Assembly (NCBI GenBank): GCA_015062205.1
Contig: SUVB01000010.1
Coordinates: 1 to 34,037 of the forward strand
Direction of reading: 5' to 3'
Origin: Desulfovibrio desulfuricans
GTDB taxonomy: Bacteria; Desulfobacterota; Desulfovibrionia; Desulfovibrionales; Desulfovibrionaceae
Length of the DNA: 34,037 bases
The notes under the pieces were generated by a model. The model was not told the origin of the DNA, ran no database searches, and worked only from the letters and a program-made list of their open reading frames with translations. Below are positions 6,496 through 14,816 of the stretch, in pieces. How positions within the stretch are numbered: position 1 is the stretch's first letter; every line of letters begins with the position of its first letter. Both the position numbers and the translations under genes were made by a program.

Positions 6496-9066
6496 ATGAA
6501 GAGGGAAGTGTTTGATGTCACCACCGGCATGAGCTGCGCGGCCTGCTCCAGCCGGGTGCAGAAGGCTGTGGCCGCGCTGGACGGAGCGCGGGACGTCAAC
6601 GTCAACCTGCTGAAAAACAGCATGACCGTGGCGTTTGACGAGTCCGCACTCTCTGCGGAGGGCATTGTGGCCGCCGTCACGGCGGCGGGCTACGGCGCTT
6701 CCCCGCGCGGGGGTGCGCAGGGGGCGCAGACGCCGAAAAACACCGCTGCGGAGGATGAACTGCGGCGCATGGAGAGGCGGCTTGTCGTGTCCTTTGCCTT
6801 CACCTTGCCGCTGTTCTACCTTTCCATGGGGCACATGCTGGGGCTGCCCGTGCCCGCCTGCCTGCACGGACCGTCCAATGCCCTTGTCATGGCCTTTACG
6901 CAGTTTCTGCTCACCTTGCCCGTCATATTCGTCAATTTCCGCTATTACCGCGTGGGGCTGAAGACCCTGTTCGCGGGCGCGCCCAACATGGACTCGCTCA
7001 TCGCACTGGGTTCCGGCGCGGCGGCGGTGTTCGGCGTGTACGCCATCTACCGCATGGCCTTCGCCCTGGGCGCGGGCGATACGGCCACGGTGCGGCATTT
7101 TGCGGAACACCTCTATTTTGAATCCGCCGCCATGATCCTGACGCTGATCACCCTGGGCAAGTTCTTCGAGGCCAGGGCCAAGGGCAGGACGTCGGAGGCC
7201 ATTGCCCGGCTTATGGATCTCGCCCCCCGGACGGCCACGCGCCTGCGTGACGGCCGGGAAGAAACCGTGCCGCTGGAGCAGGTCGCTGCCGGGGACATGC
7301 TGGTGGTCAAGGCGGGCGAGCATGTGCCCGTGGACGGCGTGCTCGTCGAGGGGCGCGGTCTGCTGGACGAGTCCGCGCTGACCGGCGAGAGCATGCCGCA
7401 GGAAAAGCAGGCCGGCGACGCCGTGACCGGCGCGACCATCAACGCGTCCGGCCATTTTGTCATGCGGGCCGTGCGCGTGGGCGAAGACACGACGCTGGCG
7501 CAGATCATCCGTCTGGTGGACGAGGCCACCTCGTCCAAAGCGCCCATTGCCCGGCTGGCGGATACCATCAGCGGCGTCTTTGTGCCTGTGGTCATCGTCA
7601 TTGCCGCGGCCGCCGCCGTCGTGTGGCTGCTGCTGGGGCACGATGCGGAGTTCGCCCTGTCCATCGGCATTTCGGTGCTGGTCATTTCCTGCCCGTGCGC
7701 GCTGGGGCTGGCTACGCCCACGGCCATCATGGTGGGTACGGGCCGCGGAGCCGCCAACGGCATTCTGCTCAAGTCCGCCGAGGCCATAGAAACGGCCGGC
7801 AACGTCACTGCCGTGGTGCTGGACAAGACCGGCACGCTCACCGAGGGCCGCCCCACGGTCACGGATGTGCTGCCCGCGCCGGGCGTTGCCGCCGACGAGG
7901 CGCTGGCCGCGGCGGCCGCGCTGGAAAAGCTCTCCGAGCATCCGCTGGGCGCTGCCGTGGTGCGCGAGGCCGAGAACCGCGGGCTGCCCTTTGCCGCAGT
8001 GGCGGACTTCGCGCAGATTCCCGGTCAGGGCATTGCGGGTACGGTGGACGGCCTGCGCTGTCTGGCGGGCAACGCCCGCATGCTGGAGGCTGAAGGCGTG
8101 GAAAACCGCCTCGCTGCCGAGGGCGCGACCCTTGCTGCCGAGGGCAAGACGCCCCTGTACTGCACGCGCGGCGGCGTGCTGCTCGGCCTTGTGGCCGTGG
8201 CGGACGTCATCAAGCCCACCAGCCGTCAGGCCGTGGCCGAACTGGAAGGCATGGGCATGGAGGTGGTGCTGCTCACCGGCGACAATGCCGTCACCGCCCG
8301 GGCCATTGCCCGCCAGGCGGGCATCGGCGCTGTCAAGGCCGGGCTGCTGCCGCAGGACAAGGAGCGTGAGATTCGCCGCCTGCAGGAGCAGGGCAGGAAG
8401 GTCGCCATGGTGGGCGACGGCATCAACGACGCCCCGGCCCTGGCCCGCGCGGATGTGGGCATTGCCATCGGCGCAGGCACGGACATCGCCATGGAGTCCG
8501 CCGATGTGGTGCTGATGCGCAGCGATCTGCTGGACGCCGCGGCCGCCATCCAGCTCAGCAGGGCGGTCATGCGCAACATCCGGCAGAATCTGTTCTGGGC
8601 TTTCTTTTACAACAGCGTGGGCATTCCCGTGGCGGCGGGCGTGTTCTATGCGGCCTGGGGGCTGACGCTCAATCCCATGATTGCTGCCGCCGCCATGAGT
8701 TGCAGCTCGGTCAGCGTGGTCAGCAACGCCCTGCGCCTGCGCCTGTTCAGGCCGCGCTTTGCGGCAGCGGCGGCCCCGGCGGTCGGCGCCGCATCCCCGG
8801 CTGCCGTGCGGCCGCAAACCCTGTCCACATCCAATGAAGATGCAAGGAGTACGACCATGAGCAAGGTAATGACCATTGACGGTATGATGTGCGGCCATTG
8901 CGCCGCCAATGTGGAAAAGGCCCTGGCCGCCGTTGCCGGCGTTTCCTCGGCGAAGGTGAACCTGGACGCCAAGGAGTGCGCGGTGGAATGCGCCGACAGC
9001 GTGGCCGAAGAGGCCCTGCGCAAGGCCGTGACCGACGCCGGGTACACGGTGGTTGCCGTCCGGTAG
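6496..9066 (+). CDS. copA: copper P1B ATPase CopA with C-terminal CopZ-like domain
   Basis: Inner-membrane Cu(I) exporter, 856 residues. Order of parts: N-terminal HMA domain with GMSCAAC (11-17), membrane helices, TGES, intramembrane CPC (399-401, in ISCPCALGLATP), DKTGTL with the phosphorylated Asp443, GDGINDAPALA, and the last helices with YNSVG and MSCSSVSVVSNALRLR, all typical of Cu(I) ATPases. After the last helix an Ala/Pro-rich linker (about 752-787) joins a second complete HMA domain with GMMCGHC (796-802). The ATG follows GGAGG at 6487-6491. The C-terminal domain has its own start signals (separate entry). The gene is divergent from hxlR; a copper-responsive CueR-type promoter was not seen. 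Confidence 0.95.
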   Translation: MKREVFDVTTGMSCAACSSRVQKAVAALDGARDVNVNLLKNSMTVAFDESALSAEGIVAAVTAAGYGASPRGGAQGAQTPKNTAAEDELRRMERRLVVSFAFTLPLFYLSMGHMLGLPVPACLHGPSNALVMAFTQFLLTLPVIFVNFRYYRVGLKTLFAGAPNMDSLIALGSGAAAVFGVYAIYRMAFALGAGDTATVRHFAEHLYFESAAMILTLITLGKFFEARAKGRTSEAIARLMDLAPRTATRLRDGREETVPLEQVAAGDMLVVKAGEHVPVDGVLVEGRGLLDESALTGESMPQEKQAGDAVTGATINASGHFVMRAVRVGEDTTLAQIIRLVDEATSSKAPIARLADTISGVFVPVVIVIAAAAAVVWLLLGHDAEFALSIGISVLVISCPCALGLATPTAIMVGTGRGAANGILLKSAEAIETAGNVTAVVLDKTGTLTEGRPTVTDVLPAPGVAADEALAAAAALEKLSEHPLGAAVVREAENRGLPFAAVADFAQIPGQGIAGTVDGLRCLAGNARMLEAEGVENRLAAEGATLAAEGKTPLYCTRGGVLLGLVAVADVIKPTSRQAVAELEGMGMEVVLLTGDNAVTARAIARQAGIGAVKAGLLPQDKEREIRRLQEQGRKVAMVGDGINDAPALARADVGIAIGAGTDIAMESADVVLMRSDLLDAAAAIQLSRAVMRNIRQNLFWAFFYNSVGIPVAAGVFYAAWGLTLNPMIAAAAMSCSSVSVVSNALRLRLFRPRFAAAAAPAVGAASPAAVRPQTLSTSNEDARSTTMSKVMTIDGMMCGHCAANVEKALAAVAGVSSAKVNLDAKECAVECADSVAEEALRKAVTDAGYTVVAVR
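8857..9066 (+). CDS. copZ: CopZ-like copper chaperone, internal in-frame start within copA
   Basis: Codon 788 of copA is an ATG preceded by AAGGAG (8844-8849) at 7-nt spacing, the same arrangement that starts the Zn/Cd ATPase gene at 1897. Starting here gives a 69-residue protein beginning MSKVMTIDGMMCGHC, the size and fold of a free CopZ/Atx1 copper chaperone with the Cu(I)-binding MxCxxC. A free chaperone would deliver copper to the ATPase; the full-length protein would carry it tethered. Whether both forms are made cannot be told from sequence. The alternative is a recent fusion in which the old start signals are relics, or a lost stop codon in the assembly. Confidence 0.6.
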   Translation: MSKVMTIDGMMCGHCAANVEKALAAVAGVSSAKVNLDAKECAVECADSVAEEALRKAVTDAGYTVVAVR

Positions 9067-9302
9067 GCGCGGTGTTGCGCCGCGCCGCATGTTCGCGCCC
9101 CTGCCGGGTGCGCGGCCGACGCCGCTTCCCGCCGGTCTGCCGTCCTGCCGCGGGGCGCGTTGCGGGCCTGCGGGATTTTTTTTACCCTGCGGCTGCGGTT
9201 CGTCGGCGCGGCCGCCGACATGTTGCGCGGGGCGCGACGGTCCGGTTGCGGCAACGGGCGCGGCGGCATTGCCGTGGACGACACTGAAACCGGGATGAAC
9301 TC

Positions 9303-10522
9303 ATGCGCCTCTATGCATGCATCTGCGCCATCGCCAGGGATGAAGATCCGGAGGATCTGAAGGAGTGGCTCTGGTATCATCTGGGGCTGGGCTTTGAGCG
9401 GGCAATCATTTACGACAACAACAGCCGGAAGCCCATAGCGGCGACGCTTGCGGCGGAGGTCGCCGCCGGGCTTGCGGAGGTCGTGCCTTTCCCCCAGCGC
9501 GAGGCTCCGCAACTCTCGGCCTATTTTCATGCCCTGCGGCAGTGGAAGGGCCGCTGCCGCTGGCTGGCCTTCTTGGATATTGACGAGTTTTTCGTGCCCT
9601 TGGCCGCACCCGCTCCGGGAACCAAAGGCCGCAGCAGGGGAGGCGTGCCGGACGTCCGCGACATCCTGGCCATGTACGAGCCTTTTGCCGGCATTGCGGC
9701 GCACTGGCTGGTGATGGGCTCATCCGGACATGTGCGCCGCCCGCCGGGCGGGGCTGTGCGCAACTATCGTCAGCCCTGCGGCTGGAGTCCCAGTACAAGA
9801 GTGTCGTCCGGCCGGAAAAGGCCCTGCGCCCCTTGTCGCCGCACCATTTTGCCTTTACGCCGGGAGCATGCGCCGTCAATGAGGACGGCTTTCCCGTGAC
9901 GGAACACCTCAGCTACCCCACGGCGCGCTTTTTGCGCATCAACCATTATTACTACAAGTCACAGGAAGACTATGCGCGCAAAATCCTCAGGGGGACGGCC
10001 ACGCCGCTGAAATCCGGAACGCGGAAAATGGACGCGTTTTATGCCCAGCTCAACTGCCCCACGCGGACGGATGATGCGGCGTGCCGCTGTGCGGCATGCG
10101 GCGAAGCTCTGGCGGACCGTTCACCTGAAGAGGTGCGCCGCATGCTGTGCGCACCGGCCGAGAAGGATTTGCTGGGCTATGTGACGGCAGCCGACGCGCT
10201 CGCAGCGCAGCGGCCGGATGATGCGCGGGAGCAGCTGCGTCTGGCCCTGCGCTACCATGACGTGCCGCCGGAGCTTGTCCGCATGGCCGCTTCACATGCC
10301 GTTCCTCTGCCGGAATGCCCGGCGCTGGCGCGCAGCGACGATATGGCGGCCCTGCGTGCGGCTTGGCTGCGGGCCGAGAACCTGCGCGCGAGCGGGACGG
10401 AAGGGGAATTTGCCGCCCATGCCGTGCAGGTGCGCATTCTGCATTCCCTGAAAAAACTGTACGACGGGCTGGGGCTGCAGGCACAGGCCGGGGCTGTGGC
10501 CGCGTTCGCGGCCGACGGATGA
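9303..10522 (+). pseudogene. glycosyltransferase (GT2/GT92-like), disrupted by a frameshift
   Basis: The first frame (from 9303) gives an N-terminal domain with CAIARDED, WLWYHLGLGFERAIIYDNNS and FLDIDEFF, the pattern of the Glyco_tranf_2_4/GT92-like enzymes, where DIDEF is the metal-binding DxD-like motif. At about 9765-9785 the meaningful frame changes by -1. The other frame continues with QYKSVVRPEKAL, SPHHFAFTPG and FLRINHYYYKSQEDYARKI, the conserved second half, to a stop at 10522. The combined product would be about 405 residues, with a Cys-rich piece CRCAACG and a helical C-terminus. One missing base explains it. Either the gene is broken, or this is a sequencing error, or, least likely, frameshifting is programmed; no slippery run is obvious. 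Confidence 0.75.
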
Positions 10523-10593
10523 CGGGGCGAAGAACTGCAGAACGCCGCGCGGCCTGCGCGCGCCTGCCAAAAACGGAATGAGAGGAGCATGTC

Positions 10594-11088
10594 ATGCTGT
10601 TCAGGGAACTGCGCCGGAAAAAGCAGCAACTGCCGGAGGAGGCCTGCAGGGCCATCCTTGCGCGGGGCACTTCCGGCGTGCTGGCGGTGGCCGGGGACGG
10701 CGGCTGGCCCTATGCCGTGCCGTTGAGCTATGTGTATGACGGGGAGAGGATTTTTTTCCATTGTGCCCTGAGCGGGCACAAGCTGGACGCCATAGCGCGC
10801 GACGACAGGGTCTCGTTCTGCGTCATCGACAGGGATGACGTGCAGCCGGAGACGTACACCACCCATTTTGCCAGCGTCATTGTCTTCGGCCGGGCGCGGG
10901 TGCTGGATGAGCCGGGGGAGAAGCGGCGCGCCTTGGAGAAACTGGCGGCGCGCTACTCGCCGGAGCAGGAAGAGGGGCGCGCGCGGGAAATCGGCCGTCT
11001 TTTCGACAGGGTGTGCATGCTGGAGCTGCGCATTGAACACATGAGCGGCAAGCAGGCCAGGGAGCTTGCGGAGAAGCCGCGGGCCTGA
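10594..11088 (+). CDS. NimA-like pyridoxamine 5'-phosphate oxidase-fold flavoprotein
   Basis: A 164-residue split-barrel protein. Visible features are LARGTSGVLAV, YAVPLSYVYDGERIFFHCALSGHKLDAI and DRVSFCVI, the core of the PNPOx-like family that includes the 5-nitroimidazole resistance protein NimA and related FMN- or heme-binding reductases. GAGAGGAG lies before the ATG at 10594. It sits 71 bp after the damaged glycosyltransferase on the same strand, and may be transcribed alone. The actual substrate is unknown; many homologues in anaerobes have no demonstrated role in drug resistance. Confidence 0.85.
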   Translation: MLFRELRRKKQQLPEEACRAILARGTSGVLAVAGDGGWPYAVPLSYVYDGERIFFHCALSGHKLDAIARDDRVSFCVIDRDDVQPETYTTHFASVIVFGRARVLDEPGEKRRALEKLAARYSPEQEEGRAREIGRLFDRVCMLELRIEHMSGKQARELAEKPRA

Positions 11089-11384
11089 CCGCCCCGGGGC
11101 GGCGGGACTCCCTCCGCCGCAGAGGGGCTGTGCGGCGGCGCTTCCCGACAGCCGTTGCGGACATCCGGTGTTTTCTTTCCCGCAAAAAGCGGGTAGACTT
11201 GCGCCGTTCCACCCTGCGGCAGAGCGGATCGGCCCGGACAGCCCGTCCGCTCCGGAGGCTGCATGAACAACCGCCGGCGTCGCGGCCGGGCGGGGGAGTT
11301 GCGCATTCTCCGCAAAGCGGAGGCGGCGCGTCCCCGGCGTTTCGGAACGTCGGATGAATCTGCTCTAGCGTATCGGGAGAGGTT
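11089..11384 (+). promoter_or_regulatory. 296-bp intergenic region upstream of nhaC with small hairpins
   Basis: Three perfect inverted repeats are visible: CCGCCCCGGGGCGG just after the NimA-like stop; CCCGC-AAAAA-GCGGG at 11179-11193; and CTCCGC-AAA-GCGGAG at 11308-11322. None is followed by a clear T-run, so a Rho-independent terminator is not established. The latter two fall in what would be the nhaC leader. I recognise no known riboswitch class. GGGAGAGG (11375-11382) is the ribosome binding site of nhaC. Confidence 0.35.
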
Positions 11385-12947
11385 ATGGATCCTTACAATG
11401 CGGGCTGGCTGTCGATTCTGCCGCCGGTCATCGCCGTCGTGCTGGCGCTCAAGACCAAGGAAGTGTACTCGTCGCTGCTGGTGGGCATCCTCACCGGCAC
11501 CTGTATCTATACCGTGGGCATGGGACACGGCAATGTGGCGGTGGGCAGCGTGGAAGTCGCCTTCAAGACCATGGTCAGCAAGTTTGACCTGAACATCGTC
11601 ATGTTCTGTTCGCTGCTGGGCGCGCTGGTGTACGTCATCGCCCTGGCGGGCGGCGCGCGTGCCTACGGCAAGTGGGCCACCGCCCGCATCCGGGGCCGCC
11701 GCAGCGCCATGTTCTCCACCTCGCTGCTGGGCGCATTCATCTTTATTGACGATTATTTCAACTGCCTGACCGTGGGCACCGTCATGCGCCCCATCACGGA
11801 CGCCCGCAAGATATCGCGGGCCAAGCTGGCCTACATCATCGATTCCACGGCGGCCCCGGTGTGCATCATCGCGCCCATCTCCTCCTGGGCGGCGGCCGTG
11901 GGCTCCAACCTCAAGGCCACCAACGCCTTCGATAACGAACTGGCGGCCTTCACGGCCATGATTCCGTGGAATTTCTATGCGCTGCTGTGCCTCTTCCTGG
12001 TGGCGCTCGTCTCGCTGGCCCGTCTGGATTTCGGCCCCATGCTGGCCGCCGAGGAAAAGGCGCTGCGCGGCAGGGACGACACCATCCAGCGCGGCGACAA
12101 GGACGTGAGCCTGGCCGCCAACGCCAACGGCACGCTGTGGGACATGCTCGTGCCCATCCTCTCGCTGATCGTTTTTGCCACACTGGCCCTGCTGCATGTG
12201 GGCGGCTACTGGGGCGACGACCCCAAGTTCCACTCCCTGGGCGCGGCCTTCGGCAACACTGAGGCGGGCCCTGCGCTGGTGCTGGGGTCCTTCGGCGCGC
12301 TGGCGGTGGCGCTGGTCATGTTTGTGGGGCGCGGGCTCCTCTCCCTCAAGGCTTTCATGGAGGGCATGCTGCGCGGCGTGCAGGCCATGGTCCCGGCCAA
12401 CCTCATTCTGGTGCTGGCCTGGGGCATTTCGGGCGTATGCCGCGACCTGCTGCAGACGCCGCAGTTCATCAGCACCCTCGTCAGCCCGGAGACGGCCTTC
12501 GCCGGCGCCATGCTGCCCGCCGTCATCTTCATCATCGCGGGCTTCCTTTCCTTTTCCACCGGCACGGCCTGGGGCACCTTCGGCATCCTGATTCCCATCG
12601 TGGTTTCCGTGGCGCAGGCCATTGATCCCGCGGCGGGCAGCCCGCTGGTGGTCATCTCGCTCTCCGCCACGCTGGCCGGTTCCGTCTTCGGCGATCACTG
12701 CTCGCCCATCTCGGACACCACCGTGCTCTCCTCGGCGGGGTCGGGCTGCATCCACATCGAGCATGTGTCCACGCAGCTGCCCTACGCCCTTCTGACGGCG
12801 GTCTGCGCGCTGACGGGCTACATCGTGGCAGGGCTGACCTACAGCCTGCCCCTGAGTCTGGGGGCGGCCCTGCTGCTGCTCATCGCGGCGGTGTGCCTGC
12901 TGCACTGGAGAAATGCGCGCCGCGGCGCGCCCGCACAGGCGGCCTGA
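11385..12947 (+). CDS. Na+/H+ antiporter NhaC-family protein
   Basis: A 520-residue polytopic membrane protein of the NhaC / ion transporter superfamily. Visible family traits include the repeated helix-loop pattern, LGAFIFIDDYFNCLTVGTVMRPITD with an Asp pair in a membrane segment, IDSTAAPVCIIAPISSWAAAVG, and the C-terminal half repeat GFLSFSTGTAWGTFGILIPI and FGDHCSPISDTTVLSSAGSGC. These Asp/Ser/Thr-rich membrane loops are typical of the ion-binding site in this family. Members exchange Na+ for protons, or sometimes malate for lactate or other organic anions, and the exact substrate cannot be assigned. GGAG at 11376-11379 supports the start. Confidence 0.9.
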   Translation: MDPYNAGWLSILPPVIAVVLALKTKEVYSSLLVGILTGTCIYTVGMGHGNVAVGSVEVAFKTMVSKFDLNIVMFCSLLGALVYVIALAGGARAYGKWATARIRGRRSAMFSTSLLGAFIFIDDYFNCLTVGTVMRPITDARKISRAKLAYIIDSTAAPVCIIAPISSWAAAVGSNLKATNAFDNELAAFTAMIPWNFYALLCLFLVALVSLARLDFGPMLAAEEKALRGRDDTIQRGDKDVSLAANANGTLWDMLVPILSLIVFATLALLHVGGYWGDDPKFHSLGAAFGNTEAGPALVLGSFGALAVALVMFVGRGLLSLKAFMEGMLRGVQAMVPANLILVLAWGISGVCRDLLQTPQFISTLVSPETAFAGAMLPAVIFIIAGFLSFSTGTAWGTFGILIPIVVSVAQAIDPAAGSPLVVISLSATLAGSVFGDHCSPISDTTVLSSAGSGCIHIEHVSTQLPYALLTAVCALTGYIVAGLTYSLPLSLGAALLLLIAAVCLLHWRNARRGAPAQAA

Positions 12948-13028
12948 GGCGGAAGCGCGTACCGGTTCCTGATGCGCGCGGACTATCCGCGCCGCATGCC
13001 CCGCAACCCTTTTACAGTGAAGACAGCC

Positions 13029-13229
13029 ATGCTTTTTGCCGCCCGTGACGCCGAAACAACGCTTGCGTGCCCCCACTGCGGCGCGCCCCTGCATATCGCC
13101 CGCACCTGCCATGAGGTCTACATGCACTGCCCGGCCTGCGGGAAGAAGTTCCCTCTGGCGGACTATATCGCCCGGGCGGACGACGCTATGGAGCGCTTTC
13201 TGGAAGGGGTGTACTGCGACCGGATTTAG
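13029..13229 (+). CDS. dual-CXXC small zinc-ribbon-like protein
   Basis: A 66-residue protein with two CXXC pairs, CPHC (14-17) and CPAC (34-37), two further cysteines (27 and 63) and the C-terminal sequence EGVYCDRI. It resembles the family I know as dual CXXC motif small (seleno)protein, found in sulfate-reducing and related bacteria, some members of which carry selenocysteine in place of a cysteine; here all positions read as Cys. Likely a metal-binding or thiol-redox protein; the function is not established. I chose the ATG at 13029, which follows AGTGAAG; an upstream in-frame ATG at 12972 has no ribosome binding site. It lies 80 bp after nhaC and may be cotranscribed. Confidence 0.7.
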   Translation: MLFAARDAETTLACPHCGAPLHIARTCHEVYMHCPACGKKFPLADYIARADDAMERFLEGVYCDRI

Positions 13230-13284
13230 GGCCTGCGGCGGACGCCCGCCCGCCGCCTCCATGGAATCTGCAGGAAGTGCGAAA

Positions 13285-13313
13285 ACAGGCCCCCGGCAGT
13301 GCCGGAGGCCTGT
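13285..13313. terminator. Rho-independent terminator between convergent genes
   Basis: ACAGGCC-C-CCGGCA pairs with TGCCGG-A-GGCCTGT to form a long GC-rich hairpin. On the minus strand it is followed by TTTTCGC, which fits termination of the flavoprotein gene ending at 13344. The dual-CXXC gene ends at 13229 on the other strand, so the hairpin may act in both directions. Confidence 0.7.
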
Positions 13314-13343
13314 CGCCCGGAAGACGCGGCGGCGCGGGTTCAC

Positions 13344-14519
13344 TCACCCGCGCATCAGGCATTTTCCGGCCAGCAGCCCGCAGGCCCAGGCCCAATGCAG
13401 GTTGTAGCCGCCCAGCAGGCCGGTGACGTCCAGCACCTCGCCCGCGAAATACAGTCCCGGCTGCAGGCGGCTGCCCAGCGTTTCCGGGCGCACTTCGTCG
13501 GTATCCACGCCGCCCGCGCACACTTCCGCCTTTTTCAGGCCGCCCGCGCCGCAGGGCGTCAGCACATGGCGCTGCACGGCGTCGGCCAGCGCGGCCCGCG
13601 CCGCGCGCGAAAGCTCCGCGATTTTGCGTCGCGCCGTTGCTTCCGGCAGGATGGCGTCCACGAGCCGCTGCGGCAGGTGCCGGGCCAGCAGGGCGCGCGG
13701 CGTCTGCCTGCCCGCCGGCATGGCGTCGAGAAGCGCGGCCGCGTCCTGTCCCGGCAGGAAGTCCAGCTCCAGGCTTTCCCCCTCCCCCCGGAACAGTGAG
13801 ACCTTGAGGATGGCCGGGCCGCTGAGCCCCTCGTGGGTGAACAGCAGGTCGTCCACCCAGCTGCGTTCGCCCAGCGTGACGCGGACGGGCAGGCTGACGC
13901 CCGCCAGCGCCTTCAGGGGATCTTCCGCCGCGAGCAGCAGCGGCGTCAGGGCGGGGCGGGGCGGCAGAACGCGGTGTCCCAGCAGTTGCGCCAGGCGGTA
14001 GCCCGCGCCGCTGCCCCCCGCCTGCGGACAGGCCGGGCTGCCGAGGGCCAGCACCAGGTTCGCGCCCTGCCATGAGCCCGCGGGCGTCCGCACGAGAAAA
14101 CCGCCCCCTGCGGCCCGGGCGTCCGTCACCGGCGTGTTGCAGAGAATGCGGCAGCCGCGTTCGCGGCAGTCGCGCAGCAGCGCTTCTGCCAGCCGCCGGG
14201 CCGGAACCGTCAGGAAGAGTTGCCCGTGGCCGCGTTCCTCAAAAGGAAGCCGCCAGCCGTCGATGAGCCGCATGATGCGCTCCGGCGGGCAGTCGGCGAG
14301 GGCAGGTCGGCAAAAACCGCTGCCCTGCGCGCCGTGGCAGAGGTAGTCCGCCGGGCTGACGTTCCGGTTGGTGAAATTGGCCTTGCCGCCGCCGCTGACG
14401 CACAGCTTGCGGGCGGGCGTCGCGCCGCGTTCCAGCACGACCACACGCAGGCCGCGCCCGGCGGCTTCACGCGCGCACATGAGGCCCGAGGCCCCGCCTC
14501 CCAGCACCAGTACGTCCAC
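13344..14519 (-). CDS. BaiN/YhiN-family NAD(P)/FAD-dependent oxidoreductase
   Basis: A flavoprotein of the HI0933/YhiN/BaiN family, usually about 390-420 residues. The GTG at 14519 gives 391 residues starting directly with the Rossmann dinucleotide-binding strand VLVLGGGASG (Gly7-8-9, Gly12) and is preceded by AAGGGGGG. An ATG 50 codons upstream would add only a Pro/Arg-rich stretch foreign to the family. Other hallmarks are KLCVSGGGKANFTN, a substrate domain in the middle, KKAEVCAGGVDTDEV, and GLYFAGEVLDVTGLLGGYNLHWAWACG, the second FAD-contacting motif near the C-terminus. The reaction is not known for most members; BaiN itself acts in bile acid metabolism in clostridia, which need not apply here. 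Confidence 0.9.
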   Translation of the reverse strand: MDVLVLGGGASGLMCAREAAGRGLRVVVLERGATPARKLCVSGGGKANFTNRNVSPADYLCHGAQGSGFCRPALADCPPERIMRLIDGWRLPFEERGHGQLFLTVPARRLAEALLRDCRERGCRILCNTPVTDARAAGGGFLVRTPAGSWQGANLVLALGSPACPQAGGSGAGYRLAQLLGHRVLPPRPALTPLLLAAEDPLKALAGVSLPVRVTLGERSWVDDLLFTHEGLSGPAILKVSLFRGEGESLELDFLPGQDAAALLDAMPAGRQTPRALLARHLPQRLVDAILPEATARRKIAELSRAARAALADAVQRHVLTPCGAGGLKKAEVCAGGVDTDEVRPETLGSRLQPGLYFAGEVLDVTGLLGGYNLHWAWACGLLAGKCLMRG

Positions 14520-14659
14520 GGCGCTGCCCCCCTTCCCGGGGGAGCTCCCCGCAGGGCGCCGGGGCCGCGCCGCAGGCGCGCCGCAGTCCCGCTTCCGCGG
14601 GGGTTCACCGGGGCGTTTGGGACATGCGGGGCGCGGGCCGCGCGCGTCGCGCGCCGGAT

Positions 14660-14689
14660 TTGACAGCATTTCGCGGGCGGCGCTATGTT
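14660..14689 (+). promoter_or_regulatory. sigma-70 promoter of the alpha/beta hydrolase gene
   Basis: A perfect TTGACA (14660-14665) and TATGTT (14684-14689) are separated by 18 bp. Transcription would begin near 14697. The earliest in-frame ATG of the downstream reading frame (14685) lies inside the -10 box, so it cannot be the start; this supports the ATG at 14817 and a leader of about 120 nt. Confidence 0.65.
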
Positions 14690-14816
14690 GAAACTTTCCG
14701 GACATGCGGGCAGGGTATCCGAGCTTCGTGCGGCTGCCAAGTCCCGCCACCGCCGCGTCCGTCACGGCGGGTGCAGACGTTGCAGCAAGAACCGCACCGC
14801 CAATGCCGGGGTGACC

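Noticed and set aside
11263..11592. Frame with GGAGGC upstream overlapping the nhaC start
   Set aside because: Arg-rich translation; it overlaps 208 nt of a well supported gene, and the NhaC start has its own ribosome binding site.
14685..14816. N-terminal extension of the alpha/beta hydrolase from an ATG at 14685
   Set aside because: That ATG lies in the -10 box of the only good promoter, and the extension is unlike the family.
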